Assembly (NCBI GenBank): GCA_947453525.1
Contig: CANGHD010000009.1
Location: 1 to 45,706, forward strand
Direction: 5' to 3'
DNA: 45,706 nt
Source: Paracoccaceae bacterium
GTDB lineage: Bacteria; Pseudomonadota; Alphaproteobacteria; Rhodobacterales; Rhodobacteraceae
The notes under the pieces were generated by a model. That model saw only the letters and a list, made by a program, of their open reading frames with translations. It ran no database searches and had not been told where the DNA came from. The position numbers and the translations under genes were made by a program. Shown piece by piece: positions 1-9,252 of the stretch (position 1 is its first letter; every line of letters begins with the position of its first letter).

Positions 1-59
1 ACGGCCGAGAGATACTCTCGGGCCAATCCGCCATGCGCTACGATGACGACTCCGATCAC
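1..59 (-). CDS. PTS system mannose-type EIIA component, N-terminal fragment
   Basis: Only the first 19 codons lie in the window. Reading leftward from a GTG at 59-57 the peptide begins [17 protein letters not shown], which matches the start of EIIA(Man)-family proteins ([13 protein letters not shown]); the His of AHGG is the usual phosphorylation site. The GTG overlaps the rapZ stop codon (GTGA), so translation is probably coupled. In alphaproteobacteria this protein works with HPr and HPr kinase in a regulatory phosphorelay rather than in sugar uptake. Its position after hprK and rapZ fits that known gene order. The gene runs off the left edge. Confidence 0.8.
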   Translation of the reverse strand, partial: MIGVVIVAHGGLAREYLSA

Positions 60-1006
60 CCGCGACCTACCCCTGTTTCGCCACTGATCCCGTCCGGCGC
101 CGGCGAAGTTCCGCGCCGTTCCAGTTCCCGATGACGTTTTGACACTTGCCAGCCCGCTTCCGCAAGGACTTTGGATAATTTTTCTGCAACTGCAACCGAC
201 CTGTGTTGCCCGCCGGTACAGCCGAAGCCGATGGTCAGGTGCGCTTTACCCTCCTGCAGTTGTGCCGGCAGCAGCAACAGGATCAGTTCCTGCAACCGAA
301 GGAAGAACGGGGCGAACATCGGGTCTGATTCCACATGGGCGGCGACGGCCGGATCGCGGCCATCAAGATCGCGCAAGACAGGTACCCAATAAGGATTCGC
401 CAGGAATCGGCAGTCGAACACCATGTCCACCCCACGCGGCAGACCGCGCTTGTAGCTGAAGCTTTGCACAGACACCGCAAGACGCGCGGCATGGCCCTGA
501 CCGAACCAGTCGACGATCTCGGCTTTCAGGTCATGCGGCGAGAGGTCAGATGTGTCGATCAGATGGTCGGCGCGCACCCGGATCGGGGCCAGCAGGTCAA
601 GCTCGCGCTCCACCCCATCGGCGGCGGTGGCCGCTTCGGTCAGAGGATGGCGGCGCTTGGTCTGGCTGAAGCGGCTGACCAGAACGGCGGGCGCGCAGTC
701 GAGGTACAGAACCTCCAGCGTGACGCGGGGGTCACGGGTCAGGGTGTCGATCAACTCGATCGCGGCGGCTGCGCTGAAGTCGCGGTTGCGCACGTCAAGG
801 CCCAAGGCAATCGGGCGGTCCAGCGGCGGCCCGTCCAGCAAGCGCGGCACAAGGCTGAGTGGAAGATTGTCGATCACCTCGTAGCCCAGATCCTCCAGCG
901 CGTGAAACGACGTCGACCGACCGGCGCCCGAAGGCCCCGTGACCAAAACCAGATGGTGCGAGGGGATGGTTTCGACGGTGTCAGTCATGCGTTGCAGGTT
1001 GGTCAT
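56..1006 (-). CDS. rapZ: RapZ (YvcJ-family) nucleotide-binding protein / RNase adapter
   Basis: This 316-residue protein has a P-loop GPSGAGRS at residues 24-31 directly after a hydrophobic beta strand. It also has the family C-terminal signature [12 protein letters not shown] followed by KRHRELERR, and the length is close to the family norm apart from a tail of about 17 residues. RapZ homologues bind nucleotides. In E. coli RapZ senses glucosamine-6-phosphate and delivers the sRNA GlmZ to RNase E, but no GlmZ equivalent is visible here, so the target in this organism is unknown. The gene lies 18 bp after hprK and overlaps the EIIA start by 4 bp, inside the chvI-chvG-hprK-rapZ-EIIA operon. 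The chosen ATG gives MTNLQRM; a second ATG six codons in is possible. Confidence 0.93.
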   Translation of the reverse strand: MTNLQRMTDTVETIPSHHLVLVTGPSGAGRSTSFHALEDLGYEVIDNLPLSLVPRLLDGPPLDRPIALGLDVRNRDFSAAAAIELIDTLTRDPRVTLEVLYLDCAPAVLVSRFSQTKRRHPLTEAATAADGVERELDLLAPIRVRADHLIDTSDLSPHDLKAEIVDWFGQGHAARLAVSVQSFSYKRGLPRGVDMVFDCRFLANPYWVPVLRDLDGRDPAVAAHVESDPMFAPFFLRLQELILLLLPAQLQEGKAHLTIGFGCTGGQHRSVAVAEKLSKVLAEAGWQVSKRHRELERRGTSPAPDGISGETGVGRG

Positions 1007-1024
1007 TTAATCCGAGGCGGCAGG

Positions 1025-1444
1025 TCAGGCTTCCCGCGAGCCGTCTAGATAGCACAGAATGCTGGCAGGAAAATGGGTATGGCGGCTGCCAAGCACAAGG
1101 TCGCAGTCTATTCCGAGTAGGTTGACGCGGCGTCGCGGCGGCAAACGCTCGGATTCGGTCTGGTCCAGATCGATCACCAGCGAGATTTCTGCGATAGGCA
1201 GGAAGGACAGGCGCAGGATGCCGACGCCGCGTGCTTCGATCAAGCCCTGAATGGTGTCGGGCGCGCGGGCCAGAAGCCGGGGTCCTTCGGACCAGATTTC
1301 GGTCCGGTCATCCGAGACCAGATCGGCACCAAAGGCCAGAAGTTGCAGGGCCAAGCCCGATTTGCCGGCCCCTGACGATCCGCGGATCAGCACGCCCCGC
1401 CCATTGCGCGCTACGCAACTGGCGTGCAGCACCAAGGATGTCAC
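1025..1444 (-). CDS. hprK: HPr kinase/phosphorylase, short alphaproteobacterial form
   Basis: The 139-residue protein contains only the C-terminal kinase domain of HprK. A P-loop GSSGAGKS sits at residues 22-29 and the HPrK signature region IEARGVGIL near residues 69-77. It lacks the N-terminal domain of the roughly 310-residue Firmicute enzymes, as is normal for alphaproteobacterial homologues. It phosphorylates, and may dephosphorylate, the regulatory serine of HPr, linking carbon or nitrogen status to the PTS relay. Its ATG overlaps the chvG stop (ATGA), indicating coupling to the upstream histidine kinase. Confidence 0.93.
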   Translation of the reverse strand: MTSLVLHASCVARNGRGVLIRGSSGAGKSGLALQLLAFGADLVSDDRTEIWSEGPRLLARAPDTIQGLIEARGVGILRLSFLPIAEISLVIDLDQTESERLPPRRRVNLLGIDCDLVLGSRHTHFPASILCYLDGSREA

Positions 1445-3156
1445 ACCGGCAGACCCACGACGAAGCGGGCACCCAGAGGTTCCGAGGTGATATCGGCTTG
1501 GGTCGGGCGAATGTTCTCGGCCCAGATCACGCCGCCATGCGCTTCGATGATCTGCTTGGAGATCGCCAGGCCCAGTCCGGAATGGTTGCCGAAATCACTT
1601 TTCGGCCGTTCGGAGTAGAATCGCTTAAAAATCTTGGTCAAGGCCTGTTCTGGAATGCCCGGCCCGGTGTCTTCCACCACCACCAGCACGCGGTTTTCCC
1701 TCCGCCGCGCCCAGACCCGCACCGCATCGCCGTCTTCGCAAAAGGAAATCGCATTGGTGATCAGGTTGACGAACACCTGCGCCAGCCGCGCCTCCAGCCC
1801 GCTGATGCGGATCGGGTCAGGCGGGAAATCTGTGATGAACTCGACCCCCTTCTGGCCCGCCTGCTGGCCAAGGTATTCGGTCAGATTGGTCAGGGTTTTC
1901 AGAAGGTTGAATTCCTCTTCCTCTTCCTTGACCAATTCGCTGTCCAGCCGTGAGGCGTTTGAAATGTCGCTGACAAGACGGTCAAGCCGCCGCACATCAT
2001 GTTCGATGACATCCAGCAGCTTCTCACGGTGTTCTTCCTTTTTCACCATGCGCAGCGAGCCCACGGCCGACCGCAAACTGGCGAGCGGGTTCTTGATTTC
2101 ATGGCTGACGTCGGCGGCGAACTGTTCGTTGGCGTCAATCCGGTCATAAAGGGCGGTCACCATGCCACGCATGGCGATGGACAGGCGGCCGATCTCATCG
2201 GGCCGTGCCGAGAGGTCGGGAATCCGCACCCGCCCTGGTGCCATGGCGCGGCTGTCGCGGTCGCGGCCGATTTCGGCGGCGGCGGCAAGATCGGACAAGG
2301 GGTTGGCGATGGTCGAAGCCAGCACAAGCGACAGGCCAATCGACACCAGCAGCGCAATCACGAACATCTGCAGGATCTGCTCGCGCTCATTGCGCACCAG
2401 ACGGTCGATCTCTCCCTCGGCAGAGGACACCCCGACCACGGCCAGCACCACGCCATTGCGTAGGACCGGCGTGGCAACCGAAAACTGCGCGCCGCCCTCT
2501 GGCCCCTGCCCGGTGTTGACGGTCGTGCCGCCGGTCTTGGCCTGCGGGAACAGCTTGCGGGTCATCGCCTCACCCGAAACCTTGACCTTGTTCGCCGGAT
2601 TGCTGGACAGAATGCCGGAAATTCCATCCCAGATCACATTCAGGAAATCGGTGATCAGGGTCGAGCGGTGGGTTGATGCCGTCTCTGCCTGCGGCGCACC
2701 GACCGAGCGGGCCAGAATGTTGCCATCCGCATCAAACAGATAAACTTCCACCCCCGGCCCGATCGTGGCGTCCTGAAGACGGTGCGACAGGGTATCCTTG
2801 TCAACGCCCTGCAGCAGCCCGTCGGCAGGCAAGCCCGCCTCGACCACATTGGCGATCAGCCGCGCCTCGTTGACCAGACCCTGTTCGCGCTGCAGCACAA
2901 GGCTGTCGCGGAACGGGTTCATGAACAGAACGCCAGCCACCAGAATGACCAGCGCCATCAGGTTGAAGACGATGATCTTGCGCGCCAGCGGCGAGTGGTT
3001 CAGCGACACCAGTCCCCGCCGCCTGCGTCCATCGCGCAAGGACGGCTCGATGGTTTCGGGCGAAAGCCAATCCTCGCCCAGAAGCACGCCGCCAGAGCGG
3101 TCTTCCGATTTTGGGTCGCGCTTCTGCGCCATGCTGACGTTTGGTATTGCGGTCAT
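1441..3156 (-). CDS. chvG: ChvG-type sensor histidine kinase
   Basis: This 571-residue inner-membrane sensor kinase has a basic cytoplasmic N-terminus and a first membrane segment at about residues 61-79. A periplasmic sensor region (about 82-260) is followed by a second membrane segment (262-284) and a HAMP linker. The dimerisation domain carries the phospho-accepting His352 in [10 protein letters not shown]. The ATPase domain has an N box ([10 protein letters not shown], about 461-470), a G1 box (VEDTGPGIP, 494-502) and a G2 region (HSGLGLA, about 525). The architecture and operon place match ChvG/ExoS of Agrobacterium and Rhizobium, which respond to acid or envelope stress. The start ATG overlaps the chvI stop. 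The true stimulus in this organism is not visible from sequence. Confidence 0.93.
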   Translation of the reverse strand: MTAIPNVSMAQKRDPKSEDRSGGVLLGEDWLSPETIEPSLRDGRRRRGLVSLNHSPLARKIIVFNLMALVILVAGVLFMNPFRDSLVLQREQGLVNEARLIANVVEAGLPADGLLQGVDKDTLSHRLQDATIGPGVEVYLFDADGNILARSVGAPQAETASTHRSTLITDFLNVIWDGISGILSSNPANKVKVSGEAMTRKLFPQAKTGGTTVNTGQGPEGGAQFSVATPVLRNGVVLAVVGVSSAEGEIDRLVRNEREQILQMFVIALLVSIGLSLVLASTIANPLSDLAAAAEIGRDRDSRAMAPGRVRIPDLSARPDEIGRLSIAMRGMVTALYDRIDANEQFAADVSHEIKNPLASLRSAVGSLRMVKKEEHREKLLDVIEHDVRRLDRLVSDISNASRLDSELVKEEEEEFNLLKTLTNLTEYLGQQAGQKGVEFITDFPPDPIRISGLEARLAQVFVNLITNAISFCEDGDAVRVWARRRENRVLVVVEDTGPGIPEQALTKIFKRFYSERPKSDFGNHSGLGLAISKQIIEAHGGVIWAENIRPTQADITSEPLGARFVVGLPV

Positions 3157-3854
3157 TCTTCGTTGTAACGATAGCCAATGCCATACAGCGTTTCTATGGC
3201 CGAGAAGCTATCGTCGACCGCGCGCATCTTCTTGCGCAGGCGCTTGATGTGGCTGTCGATCGTGCGGTCATCGACATAGACCTGATCGTCATAGGCCACG
3301 TCCATCAGCTGGTCGCGGCTTTTCACGAAGCCGGGCCGTTGCGCCAAGGCCTGCAGCAGCATGAACTCCGTCACGGTCAAGGACACATCCAGCCCCTTCC
3401 ACGCGACCGAATGGCGGAGCGGATCCATGCGCAGGTTTCCCCGCTCCATTATCTTGGTTTCTTCGGTCACCGCCACTTCGCCGGTCTGGATCGCGTCCTG
3501 ACGGCGCAGCAGCGCGCGGATGCGTTCCACCAGAAGGCGTTGGCTGAAGGGCTTCTTGACGTAATCGTCCGCCCCCATGCGCAGGCCCAGAACCTCGTCG
3601 ATCTCATCATCCTTCGAGGTCAGGAAGATCACCGGCATCGAGGTCTTGGTCCGCAGCCGTTGCAGCAGATCCATGCCATCCATCCTGGGCATCTTGATGT
3701 CCAGCACGGCCATGTCGGGCATGCGCCTGTTGAAGGCGTCCAGCGCGGATTGTCCGTCGTTGAACGTCTCTACTTCGAAACCTTCCGCTTCCAATGTCAT
3801 CGAGACAGACGTCAGGATGTTCCTGTCGTCGTCCACAAGGGCGATCCTTGCCAT
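3153..3854 (-). CDS. chvI: ChvI-type OmpR-family response regulator
   Basis: This 233-residue regulator has a receiver domain with acidic pocket D8-D9-D10, phospho-acceptor Asp52 in VLDIKMP, switch Thr79 and conserved Lys101 in KKPF. A winged-helix OmpR/PhoB DNA-binding domain spans about residues 130-233 and ends in the typical [13 protein letters not shown]. It is the first gene of the operon and presumably the partner of the adjacent ChvG. The family directs envelope, exopolysaccharide and acid-response genes in alphaproteobacteria. The gene is read away from pckA, and their start codons are 353 bp apart. Confidence 0.94.
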   Translation of the reverse strand: MARIALVDDDRNILTSVSMTLEAEGFEVETFNDGQSALDAFNRRMPDMAVLDIKMPRMDGMDLLQRLRTKTSMPVIFLTSKDDEIDEVLGLRMGADDYVKKPFSQRLLVERIRALLRRQDAIQTGEVAVTEETKIMERGNLRMDPLRHSVAWKGLDVSLTVTEFMLLQALAQRPGFVKSRDQLMDVAYDDQVYVDDRTIDSHIKRLRKKMRAVDDSFSAIETLYGIGYRYNEE

Positions 3855-4207
3855 GTCGGCTATCCTTATCTGCTCGGTTTGCCTTATTTATACCACATGA
3901 TCGGTTTTTCCCCGCAGGGAATCAACTCCAAAGTCGAATCATCGTACCCGGAAGAGTACATCAGCCCCCGAAAGTGCCAAGAAATGACTAATTTGCCGCA
4001 GTAGCAGTCAGATCATGCATTTGGTTGCGCTAACCTGAGGTTGATTGCGCTAACGTCTGAAATCAACGCTTTTCCCCTTTGGAATCTGCATGTTATAGCC
4101 ATTCTGCGCTTCATCTGTTGGCCCGGATGCAGCGCGGCGGCTGTTGGCCCGGTCGTCAGGGTTGAAATCAGGAGAGCCGCTTTTGCGCGGCGATGGGAGC
4201 TTGCAGG
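3855..4207. promoter_or_regulatory. Divergent regulatory region between chvI and pckA
   Basis: This 353-bp region without a gene separates two divergently read genes. It is less GC-rich than its flanks. It holds two direct repeats of TTGCGCTAAC (listed separately) and a possible pckA -10 element TATAGC at 4094-4099 with a poor -35, which would suit an activated promoter. A ribosome-binding sequence GGGAG lies at 4196-4200, 7 bp before the pckA ATG. No small ORF with convincing codon usage was seen in it. Confidence 0.6.
4023..4054 (+). promoter_or_regulatory. Paired LacI-type operator-like sites upstream of pckA
   Basis: GGTTGCGCTAAC (4023-4034) and GATTGCGCTAAC (4043-4054) share the 10-mer TTGCGCTAAC and repeat every 20 bp, about two helical turns. 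Each matches 10 of 12 positions of the symmetric sequence GTTAGCGCTAAC, which has the GCGC core typical of LacI-family operators. LacI-family regulators of the PckR/CceR type are known to control pckA and central carbon genes in alphaproteobacteria. Assignment to such a regulator is inference; no such regulator is encoded in the window. Confidence 0.5.
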
Positions 4208-5803
4208 ATGTCGATTGGGCGCGTGAATCTGGCCATGCGGCTGGAAGATCAGGGAATATCCGGGTTGGGCACGGTGTATTACAATCTGATTGAACCCGCT
4301 CTGGTCGAGGCGGCGGTGACACATGGCGAGGGCAAGCTTGGCCTTGGCGGCGCGCTGCTGGTCGAGACGGGGCAGTTCACCGGGCGGTCACCGAAGGACA
4401 AGTTCGTGGTGCGCACGCCCTCGGTCGAGGGGTCTATCTGGTGGCAGAACAACGCGCCTATGACGCTGCAGGCCTTTGACCTGCTGCACGCCGACATGCT
4501 GGCCCACATGAAGGGGCGCGATTACTTCGTGCAAGACCTTTATGCGGGCGCCGATCCGATGCACCGGGTCGACGTGCGGATGGTGACGGAACTGGCCTGG
4601 CATGGCCTGTTCATCCGGCACTTGCTGCGGCGACCCGCGGCAGGAGAACTGGACAGTTTCGTCCCGGACTGGACGGTGGTCAACTGCCCCAGTTTCAAGG
4701 CTGACCCGGCGCGGCATGGTTGCCGGACTGAAACCGTCATTGCCCTGAACTTCGACAAGAAGCTGATCCTCATCGGCAACACGGCCTACGCGGGCGAAAA
4801 CAAGAAAGCCGTCTTTACCCTGCTGAATTATCTGCTGCCGGAAAAAGGTGTCATGGCGATGCATTGCAGTGCCAATCATGCCATCGGCAATCCAGTGGAT
4901 ACGGCGGTGTTCTTCGGCCTGTCGGGAACCGGCAAAACCACACTCTCGGCTGACCCTTCGCGCATCTTGATCGGCGACGACGAACATGGTTGGTCCGAGC
5001 GTGGCACCTTCAATTTCGAAGGCGGCTGCTATGCCAAGACAATCCATTTATCCGCAGAAGCTGAGCCGGAGATTTATGCCACCACGCACCGCTTCGGAAC
5101 GGTCGTGGAGAATATGGTCTACGATCCGCTGACGCTGGAACTGGATTTCACCAACGACAGCAAGACCGCCAATACCCGCTGCGCCTACCCGCTGGACTAT
5201 ATCTCCAATGCCTCGGCCAATGGCTTGGGGGGGCATCCCAAACACGTGGTGATGCTGACCTGCGACGCTTTTGGCGTTCTGCCGCCGATTGCAAGGCTGA
5301 CCCCGGCGCAGGCGATGTATCACTTCCTGTCCGGCTTCACCTCAAAGGTGGCGGGGACCGAGCGGGGTGTGACCGAGCCGCAACCGACCTTCTCCACCTG
5401 CTTTGGCGCGCCCTTCATGCCACGCCGGCCCGAGGTCTATGGCAAACTGCTGGAAGAAAAGATCGCCAAGCATGGTGCCTCGTGCTGGCTGGTGAACACC
5501 GGCTGGACTGGGGGAGCGTATGGTACCGGATCGCGGATGCCGATCAAGGCGACGCGGGCCTTGTTGGCAGCGGCTTTGGATGGGTCGCTGGCCAATGCGG
5601 CCTTCCGCCGAGACCCGAACTTCGGCTTTGACGTCCCGGTGGCCGTGGCGGGGGTGGACCCTGCCCTGCTGGATCCGCGCCGCACCTGGGCCTCGGGCGA
5701 GGCCTATGACGCGCAAGCCCGCAAGCTGGTGGCCATGTTCGCCGCCAACTTCGCGCAATACCTGCCGCATATTGACGAGGACGTCCGCGCCTGTGCGATC
5801 TGA
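4208..5803 (+). CDS. pckA: Phosphoenolpyruvate carboxykinase (ATP)
   Basis: This 531-residue cytosolic enzyme converts oxaloacetate and ATP to phosphoenolpyruvate, the entry step of gluconeogenesis. The ATP-type PEPCK hallmarks are present: the kinase-1a P-loop GLSGTGKTT at about residues 237-245, the metal-binding kinase-2 motif LIGDDEHGW, and the substrate region GRSPKDKF near the N-terminus. The start at 4208 (MSIGRVN) is preferred over the in-frame ATG at 4193 because GGGAG precedes it by 7 bp. The gene stands alone behind a probable LacI-type operator pair and upstream of mcd, consistent with growth on acetate or C4 acids. Confidence 0.97.
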   Translation: MSIGRVNLAMRLEDQGISGLGTVYYNLIEPALVEAAVTHGEGKLGLGGALLVETGQFTGRSPKDKFVVRTPSVEGSIWWQNNAPMTLQAFDLLHADMLAHMKGRDYFVQDLYAGADPMHRVDVRMVTELAWHGLFIRHLLRRPAAGELDSFVPDWTVVNCPSFKADPARHGCRTETVIALNFDKKLILIGNTAYAGENKKAVFTLLNYLLPEKGVMAMHCSANHAIGNPVDTAVFFGLSGTGKTTLSADPSRILIGDDEHGWSERGTFNFEGGCYAKTIHLSAEAEPEIYATTHRFGTVVENMVYDPLTLELDFTNDSKTANTRCAYPLDYISNASANGLGGHPKHVVMLTCDAFGVLPPIARLTPAQAMYHFLSGFTSKVAGTERGVTEPQPTFSTCFGAPFMPRRPEVYGKLLEEKIAKHGASCWLVNTGWTGGAYGTGSRMPIKATRALLAAALDGSLANAAFRRDPNFGFDVPVAVAGVDPALLDPRRTWASGEAYDAQARKLVAMFAANFAQYLPHIDEDVRACAI

Positions 5804-5904
5804 ACGCACTTGGCTTGACCGGCCAAAGCGGGACAGCAGGGTTGGACGGTTGCCAAATCGGCTTTTCCGTGTTGCGATGGGGCAAGGTGATCGGGATTTC
5901 GCGG

Positions 5905-6420
5905 ATGAGGATTTGGCTCGCTTTACTGGTCTGCGGTTGGGCGATTGCGACGCAGGCGCAAGTCTTGTCATTCAGCCATTCCCCCAAGCTGACCTTGGTC
6001 CGCGCGGTCATCCTGTGCACGCCGCAAAACCGCCACCAAGAGCCCGCACCGGGGACCGAAGCCGGGTATATCGAAATCCCCGAGGAGGCTCTGGTTGTGA
6101 TCCGCGAGGGTCAGGCGGTTCCGGCCGTGCTGGGCATGGCCTTTGGCGTTGCGATCACGCCCTCAGACGAACTTACCGGGATCCGTATGGTGACCCGCAG
6201 GCCCGGACGTCTGGTGCCGGATGTTTATGTCTCGCAGTTCATCGCGGGAACGGAGACGACCAATTTCTTCTCCTTCGACGTCGAAAGCGAATTGGTGCCG
6301 GGCATCTGGACCTTTGAGGCTTGGGACGGTGACAGCCGACTGTATCGCGTGGACTTTCAGGTTCTTCCAGCTTCAGCGGACCCGGACCTCGTCGCACAGT
6401 GTCGGGCACCGACATCGTGA
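5905..6420 (+). CDS. Secreted DUF3859-like protein of unknown function
   Basis: This 171-residue protein starts with a clear signal peptide, MRIWLALLVCGWAIATQAQ, with cleavage likely after AQA. The mature part is predicted to be mostly beta: a GYIEIPEE turn, then LGMAFGVAI, FIAGTETTNFFSFDVESELVPGIWTFEAW and a final LYRVDFQVL. This pattern resembles the DUF3859 family found in Rhodobacterales, which has no known function. The chosen ATG begins the signal sequence; the frame is open 30 codons further upstream, but that extension would bury the signal. It lies between pckA and mcd on the same strand, with a gap of about 100 bp on each side. Confidence 0.65.
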   Translation: MRIWLALLVCGWAIATQAQVLSFSHSPKLTLVRAVILCTPQNRHQEPAPGTEAGYIEIPEEALVVIREGQAVPAVLGMAFGVAITPSDELTGIRMVTRRPGRLVPDVYVSQFIAGTETTNFFSFDVESELVPGIWTFEAWDGDSRLYRVDFQVLPASADPDLVAQCRAPTS

Positions 6421-6467
6421 CGGGTGCGACACAATAATTCGCCTTGGATGACTCAGTTGAATTATTA

Positions 6468-6485
6468 TTGCGCTGCAGTTGCAAA
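6468..6485 (+). promoter_or_regulatory. TTGC direct repeat in the mcd promoter region
   Basis: TTGCGC (6468-6473) and TTGCAAA (6479-6485) repeat with an 11-bp step, in an AT-rich patch about 40-60 bp before the mcd start. TTTGCAAA-type direct repeats are targets of the short-chain-fatty-acyl-CoA regulator family (PccR and relatives) in Rhodobacter. The match here is only partial, so this is a weak candidate. Confidence 0.25.
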
Positions 6486-6526
6486 GGCGCTAAGCCCATC
6501 GCAACCGCTGACGAAGTGAGAACACT

Positions 6527-8191
6527 GTGCCGCATGATGGACAAGACCTGCTCAAGACCCCGCTGTTGCACGACCTCATCGCGCTGACCGAACCGGCCTT
6601 GACCGAGGTGCGGGCACATCTTGGCGTTGCGCGGGCGGCCTTGGCCGCGCGGGTCACCGTGGCCGGCAGAGTCTCCTCCGACGCGCTGGAGGTGCATCAA
6701 TACGCGGCGCACGGGTTGGCGTGGCTGGCAACCTATGTTCAGGCCTTGGCGCAGTTGCGGGTCTGGGCGCAGGGGTTGGACGCCGAGGGCAAGTTCGGCG
6801 AGACCGAGGCCCTGATCCTGCAATTGGGCTTTGGCGAGTACCTCGCTCAGATCGCGGGTGGCATCGCGATGAGCCAGAACGAAGTGGCGCGCGCCGGTGA
6901 TCTTGGCATTGCCTCTTACGCGCCGGGGGCCGAGGCTCAGGCGCTGATACTTGGTGCCGGGGATGCGGCCAAGGGGCGCTTGGTGGGCTTGATGCGGGCG
7001 CAGAATGGCGCCTCGACCTTCGGCGCTTCTGGATTGGATGACGAGTTGGAGATGATCCGCGACCAGTTCCGCCGCTTTGCCGATGAGGAGGTGATCCCCT
7101 TCGCCCACCAATGGCACCTGAAGGACGAGTTGATCCCGATGGAAGTGATCAGCAAGCTGGCGGACATGGGCGTCTTTGGCCTGACGATTCCGGAAGCGCA
7201 CGGCGGCTTTGGCCTGCCCAAGTCGGCGATGGTCGTGGTCAGCGAGGAACTCTCGCGCGGGTATATCGGCGTCGGCTCCCTGGGCACCCGCAGCGAGATC
7301 GCGGCGGAACTGATCCTGTGTGGTGGAACCGAGGCGCAGAAGGCGCATTGGCTGCCAAAGCTGGCCAGCGCGGAGATCCTTCCGACGGCGGTATTTACCG
7401 AACCGAACACCGGGTCCGACCTTGGCGCTTTGCGCACGCGGGCCGTGCCAGAGGGCGACGATTGGCGCATCACCGGCAACAAGACGTGGATCACCCATGC
7501 CTCGCGCGCCCAGGTGATGATGTTGATGGCGCGGACGGACCCCGACACCAAGGACTACCGAGGTCTGAGCATGTTTCTGGCCGAGAAGACGCCGGGGAGC
7601 GAGGCCGATCCCTTCCCCTCGCCGGGCATGACGGGCGGAGAGATCAAGGTTCTGGGCTATCGCGGCATGAAGGAATACGAACTGGCTTTCGACGCTTTCG
7701 CCGTGAAGGGCGAGAACCTGTTGGGCGGTGTGACCGGCCAAGGCTTCAAGCAGTTGATGCAGACCTTCGAGAGTGCCCGAATCCAGACCGCCGCCCGAGC
7801 GATTGGCGTGGCGCAATCGGCGTTGGAAACCGCGATGCGCTATGCCACCGATCGCAGCCAGTTCGGCAAGCCTTTGATCGAATTCCCCCGTGTGGCGGCA
7901 AAGCTTGCCATGATGGCGGTGGAAATCGCCCTGTCGCGCCAGATCACCTACCACGCGGCCCGCGAAAAGGACCAAGGCAAACGCTGCGATCTGGAGGCGG
8001 GGATGGCCAAGCTGCTGGCCGCCCGCGTCGCCTGGGCCTGCGCCGACAATGGCGTGCAGATCCATGGCGGCAACGGCTTTGCGCTGGAATATCTGGCCAG
8101 TCGCCTGCTGTGCGACGCCCGTATCCTGTCGATCTTCGAAGGTGCCGCCGAAATTCAGGCGCAGGTTATTGCGCGGCGGCTTCTGGACTGA
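6527..8191 (+). CDS. mcd: Acyl-CoA dehydrogenase, probable (2S)-methylsuccinyl-CoA dehydrogenase
   Basis: This 554-residue flavoprotein is much longer than ordinary acyl-CoA dehydrogenases (about 380). The extra N-terminal region of about 150 residues (HGLAWLATYVQALAQL, FGEYLAQIAGG) is characteristic of the methylsuccinyl-CoA dehydrogenase branch of the ethylmalonyl-CoA pathway. The core has the FAD-binding stretch FTEPNTGSD, WITHASRAQ, and a C-terminal IFEGAAEIQ in which Glu538 aligns with the catalytic base of medium-chain enzymes. The role is oxidation of methylsuccinyl-CoA to mesaconyl-CoA during acetate assimilation. Adjacency to pckA supports this, and from memory the same neighbourhood occurs in Rhodobacter sphaeroides. 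The start is a GTG at 6527. A related isovaleryl-type dehydrogenase cannot be fully excluded. Confidence 0.8.
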   Translation: MPHDGQDLLKTPLLHDLIALTEPALTEVRAHLGVARAALAARVTVAGRVSSDALEVHQYAAHGLAWLATYVQALAQLRVWAQGLDAEGKFGETEALILQLGFGEYLAQIAGGIAMSQNEVARAGDLGIASYAPGAEAQALILGAGDAAKGRLVGLMRAQNGASTFGASGLDDELEMIRDQFRRFADEEVIPFAHQWHLKDELIPMEVISKLADMGVFGLTIPEAHGGFGLPKSAMVVVSEELSRGYIGVGSLGTRSEIAAELILCGGTEAQKAHWLPKLASAEILPTAVFTEPNTGSDLGALRTRAVPEGDDWRITGNKTWITHASRAQVMMLMARTDPDTKDYRGLSMFLAEKTPGSEADPFPSPGMTGGEIKVLGYRGMKEYELAFDAFAVKGENLLGGVTGQGFKQLMQTFESARIQTAARAIGVAQSALETAMRYATDRSQFGKPLIEFPRVAAKLAMMAVEIALSRQITYHAAREKDQGKRCDLEAGMAKLLAARVAWACADNGVQIHGGNGFALEYLASRLLCDARILSIFEGAAEIQAQVIARRLLD

Positions 8192-8235
8192 AGGCACCTG
8201 CCGCATTACCTGAGGGCCATAGACAGGAGGCAGGC

Positions 8236-9252
8236 ATGGACAAACCACTGGCGCTGATCACCGGTGCTTCGGGCTTCATTGCCAAGCACATCGTCCTGCG
8301 CTTCCTGCAAGCGGGTTGGGCCGTGCGCGGTACGCTGCGGTCCCCGGACCGGGCCGAAGAGGTGCGCGCCGCCCTGCGCCCGCATCTGGATGACAAGGCC
8401 TTGGCGCGGCTTACCTTCGCCAAGGCGGATCTGAACGACGACGCGGGTTGGTCCGAGGCGGCCGCGGGGGCCCATGTGCTGATCCATACCGCCTCGCCCT
8501 TCCCGATGTCGCAACCGAAGGACCCGGCCGATCTGGTGCGCCCGGCGGTCGAAGGCACCTTGCGGGCTTTGCGGGCGGCCACTGCGGCGGGGATCCGGCG
8601 GGCGGTGGTGACCTCCTCGACGGTGGCGGTGATCCATGAGGGCAAAACTGGCATTCAGGATGAGGCCGACTGGTGCGATTTGACCGCGCCGGGAACCACG
8701 GCCTATGCCACATCGAAGACCATGGCCGAAAAGGCCGCGTGGGATTTTGTCGCCAAAGCCGCGCCCGGCATGCACCTGACCTGCATAAACCCCGGTTTGG
8801 TGTTGGGGCCGCCTTTGGACAAGCACTTTGGCACCTCGCTTAACGTCGTGCAGCGGGTGTTGCGGGGCAAGGATCCGATGCTGCCGCTGATCGGTTTTGT
8901 CTGTGTCGATGTGCGTGACGTGGCCGAGATGCATCTGCGTGCGGTGCTGCGACCCGAGACGGCGGGCAAGCGCTATCTGGCGGCAGCCGGGTCGATGACG
9001 CTGCCGGACATGGGGCTGGTGCTGAAAACCGCCTACCCGCACCGGCGGATCGCCACGCGGGTCGCTCCACTGCTGTTGCTCCGGGCTCTGGCGCTGTTCG
9101 ACCCGGCATTACGCGGGATTTTGCCGCAGATCGGGCACTTGCCGCAGGTGTCCAACGCCCGGGCGGTGCGTGACATGGGGATGCGGTTCATAGAGCCTGC
9201 CGATGCCCTGCGCGCGAGTGCCGAGTGGCTGGTATCACAGAACGCGCTCTAG
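8236..9252 (+). CDS. NAD(P)-dependent extended SDR reductase (dihydroflavonol-4-reductase-like)
   Basis: The 338-residue protein begins with a Rossmann motif TGASGFIAKHI (residues 9-19). It has SST at 127-129 and the catalytic pair Tyr157/Lys161 in YATSK, the standard extended-SDR triad. NPGLVLGP follows, as in dihydroflavonol reductase and aldehyde-reductase relatives, enzymes that reduce aldehydes or ketones on varied substrates. The ATG at 8236 has an ideal AGGAGG at 8225-8230. It follows mcd by 44 bp and is probably co-transcribed. Its end overlaps the convergent FAD oxidase by 18 bp. The substrate is not known. Confidence 0.85.
   Translation: MDKPLALITGASGFIAKHIVLRFLQAGWAVRGTLRSPDRAEEVRAALRPHLDDKALARLTFAKADLNDDAGWSEAAAGAHVLIHTASPFPMSQPKDPADLVRPAVEGTLRALRAATAAGIRRAVVTSSTVAVIHEGKTGIQDEADWCDLTAPGTTAYATSKTMAEKAAWDFVAKAAPGMHLTCINPGLVLGPPLDKHFGTSLNVVQRVLRGKDPMLPLIGFVCVDVRDVAEMHLRAVLRPETAGKRYLAAAGSMTLPDMGLVLKTAYPHRRIATRVAPLLLLRALALFDPALRGILPQIGHLPQVSNARAVRDMGMRFIEPADALRASAEWLVSQNAL

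Noticed and set aside
7111-8235. Long in-frame N-terminal extension of the SDR gene
   Set aside because: It overlaps mcd, is Gly/Arg-rich noise, and the ATG at 8236 has a perfect AGGAGG.
6239-8248. 669-codon open frame on the minus strand
   Set aside because: It is antisense to mcd and the DUF3859 gene, has no domain, and is rich in His/Arg/Gln as expected of the reverse frame of GC-rich coding DNA.
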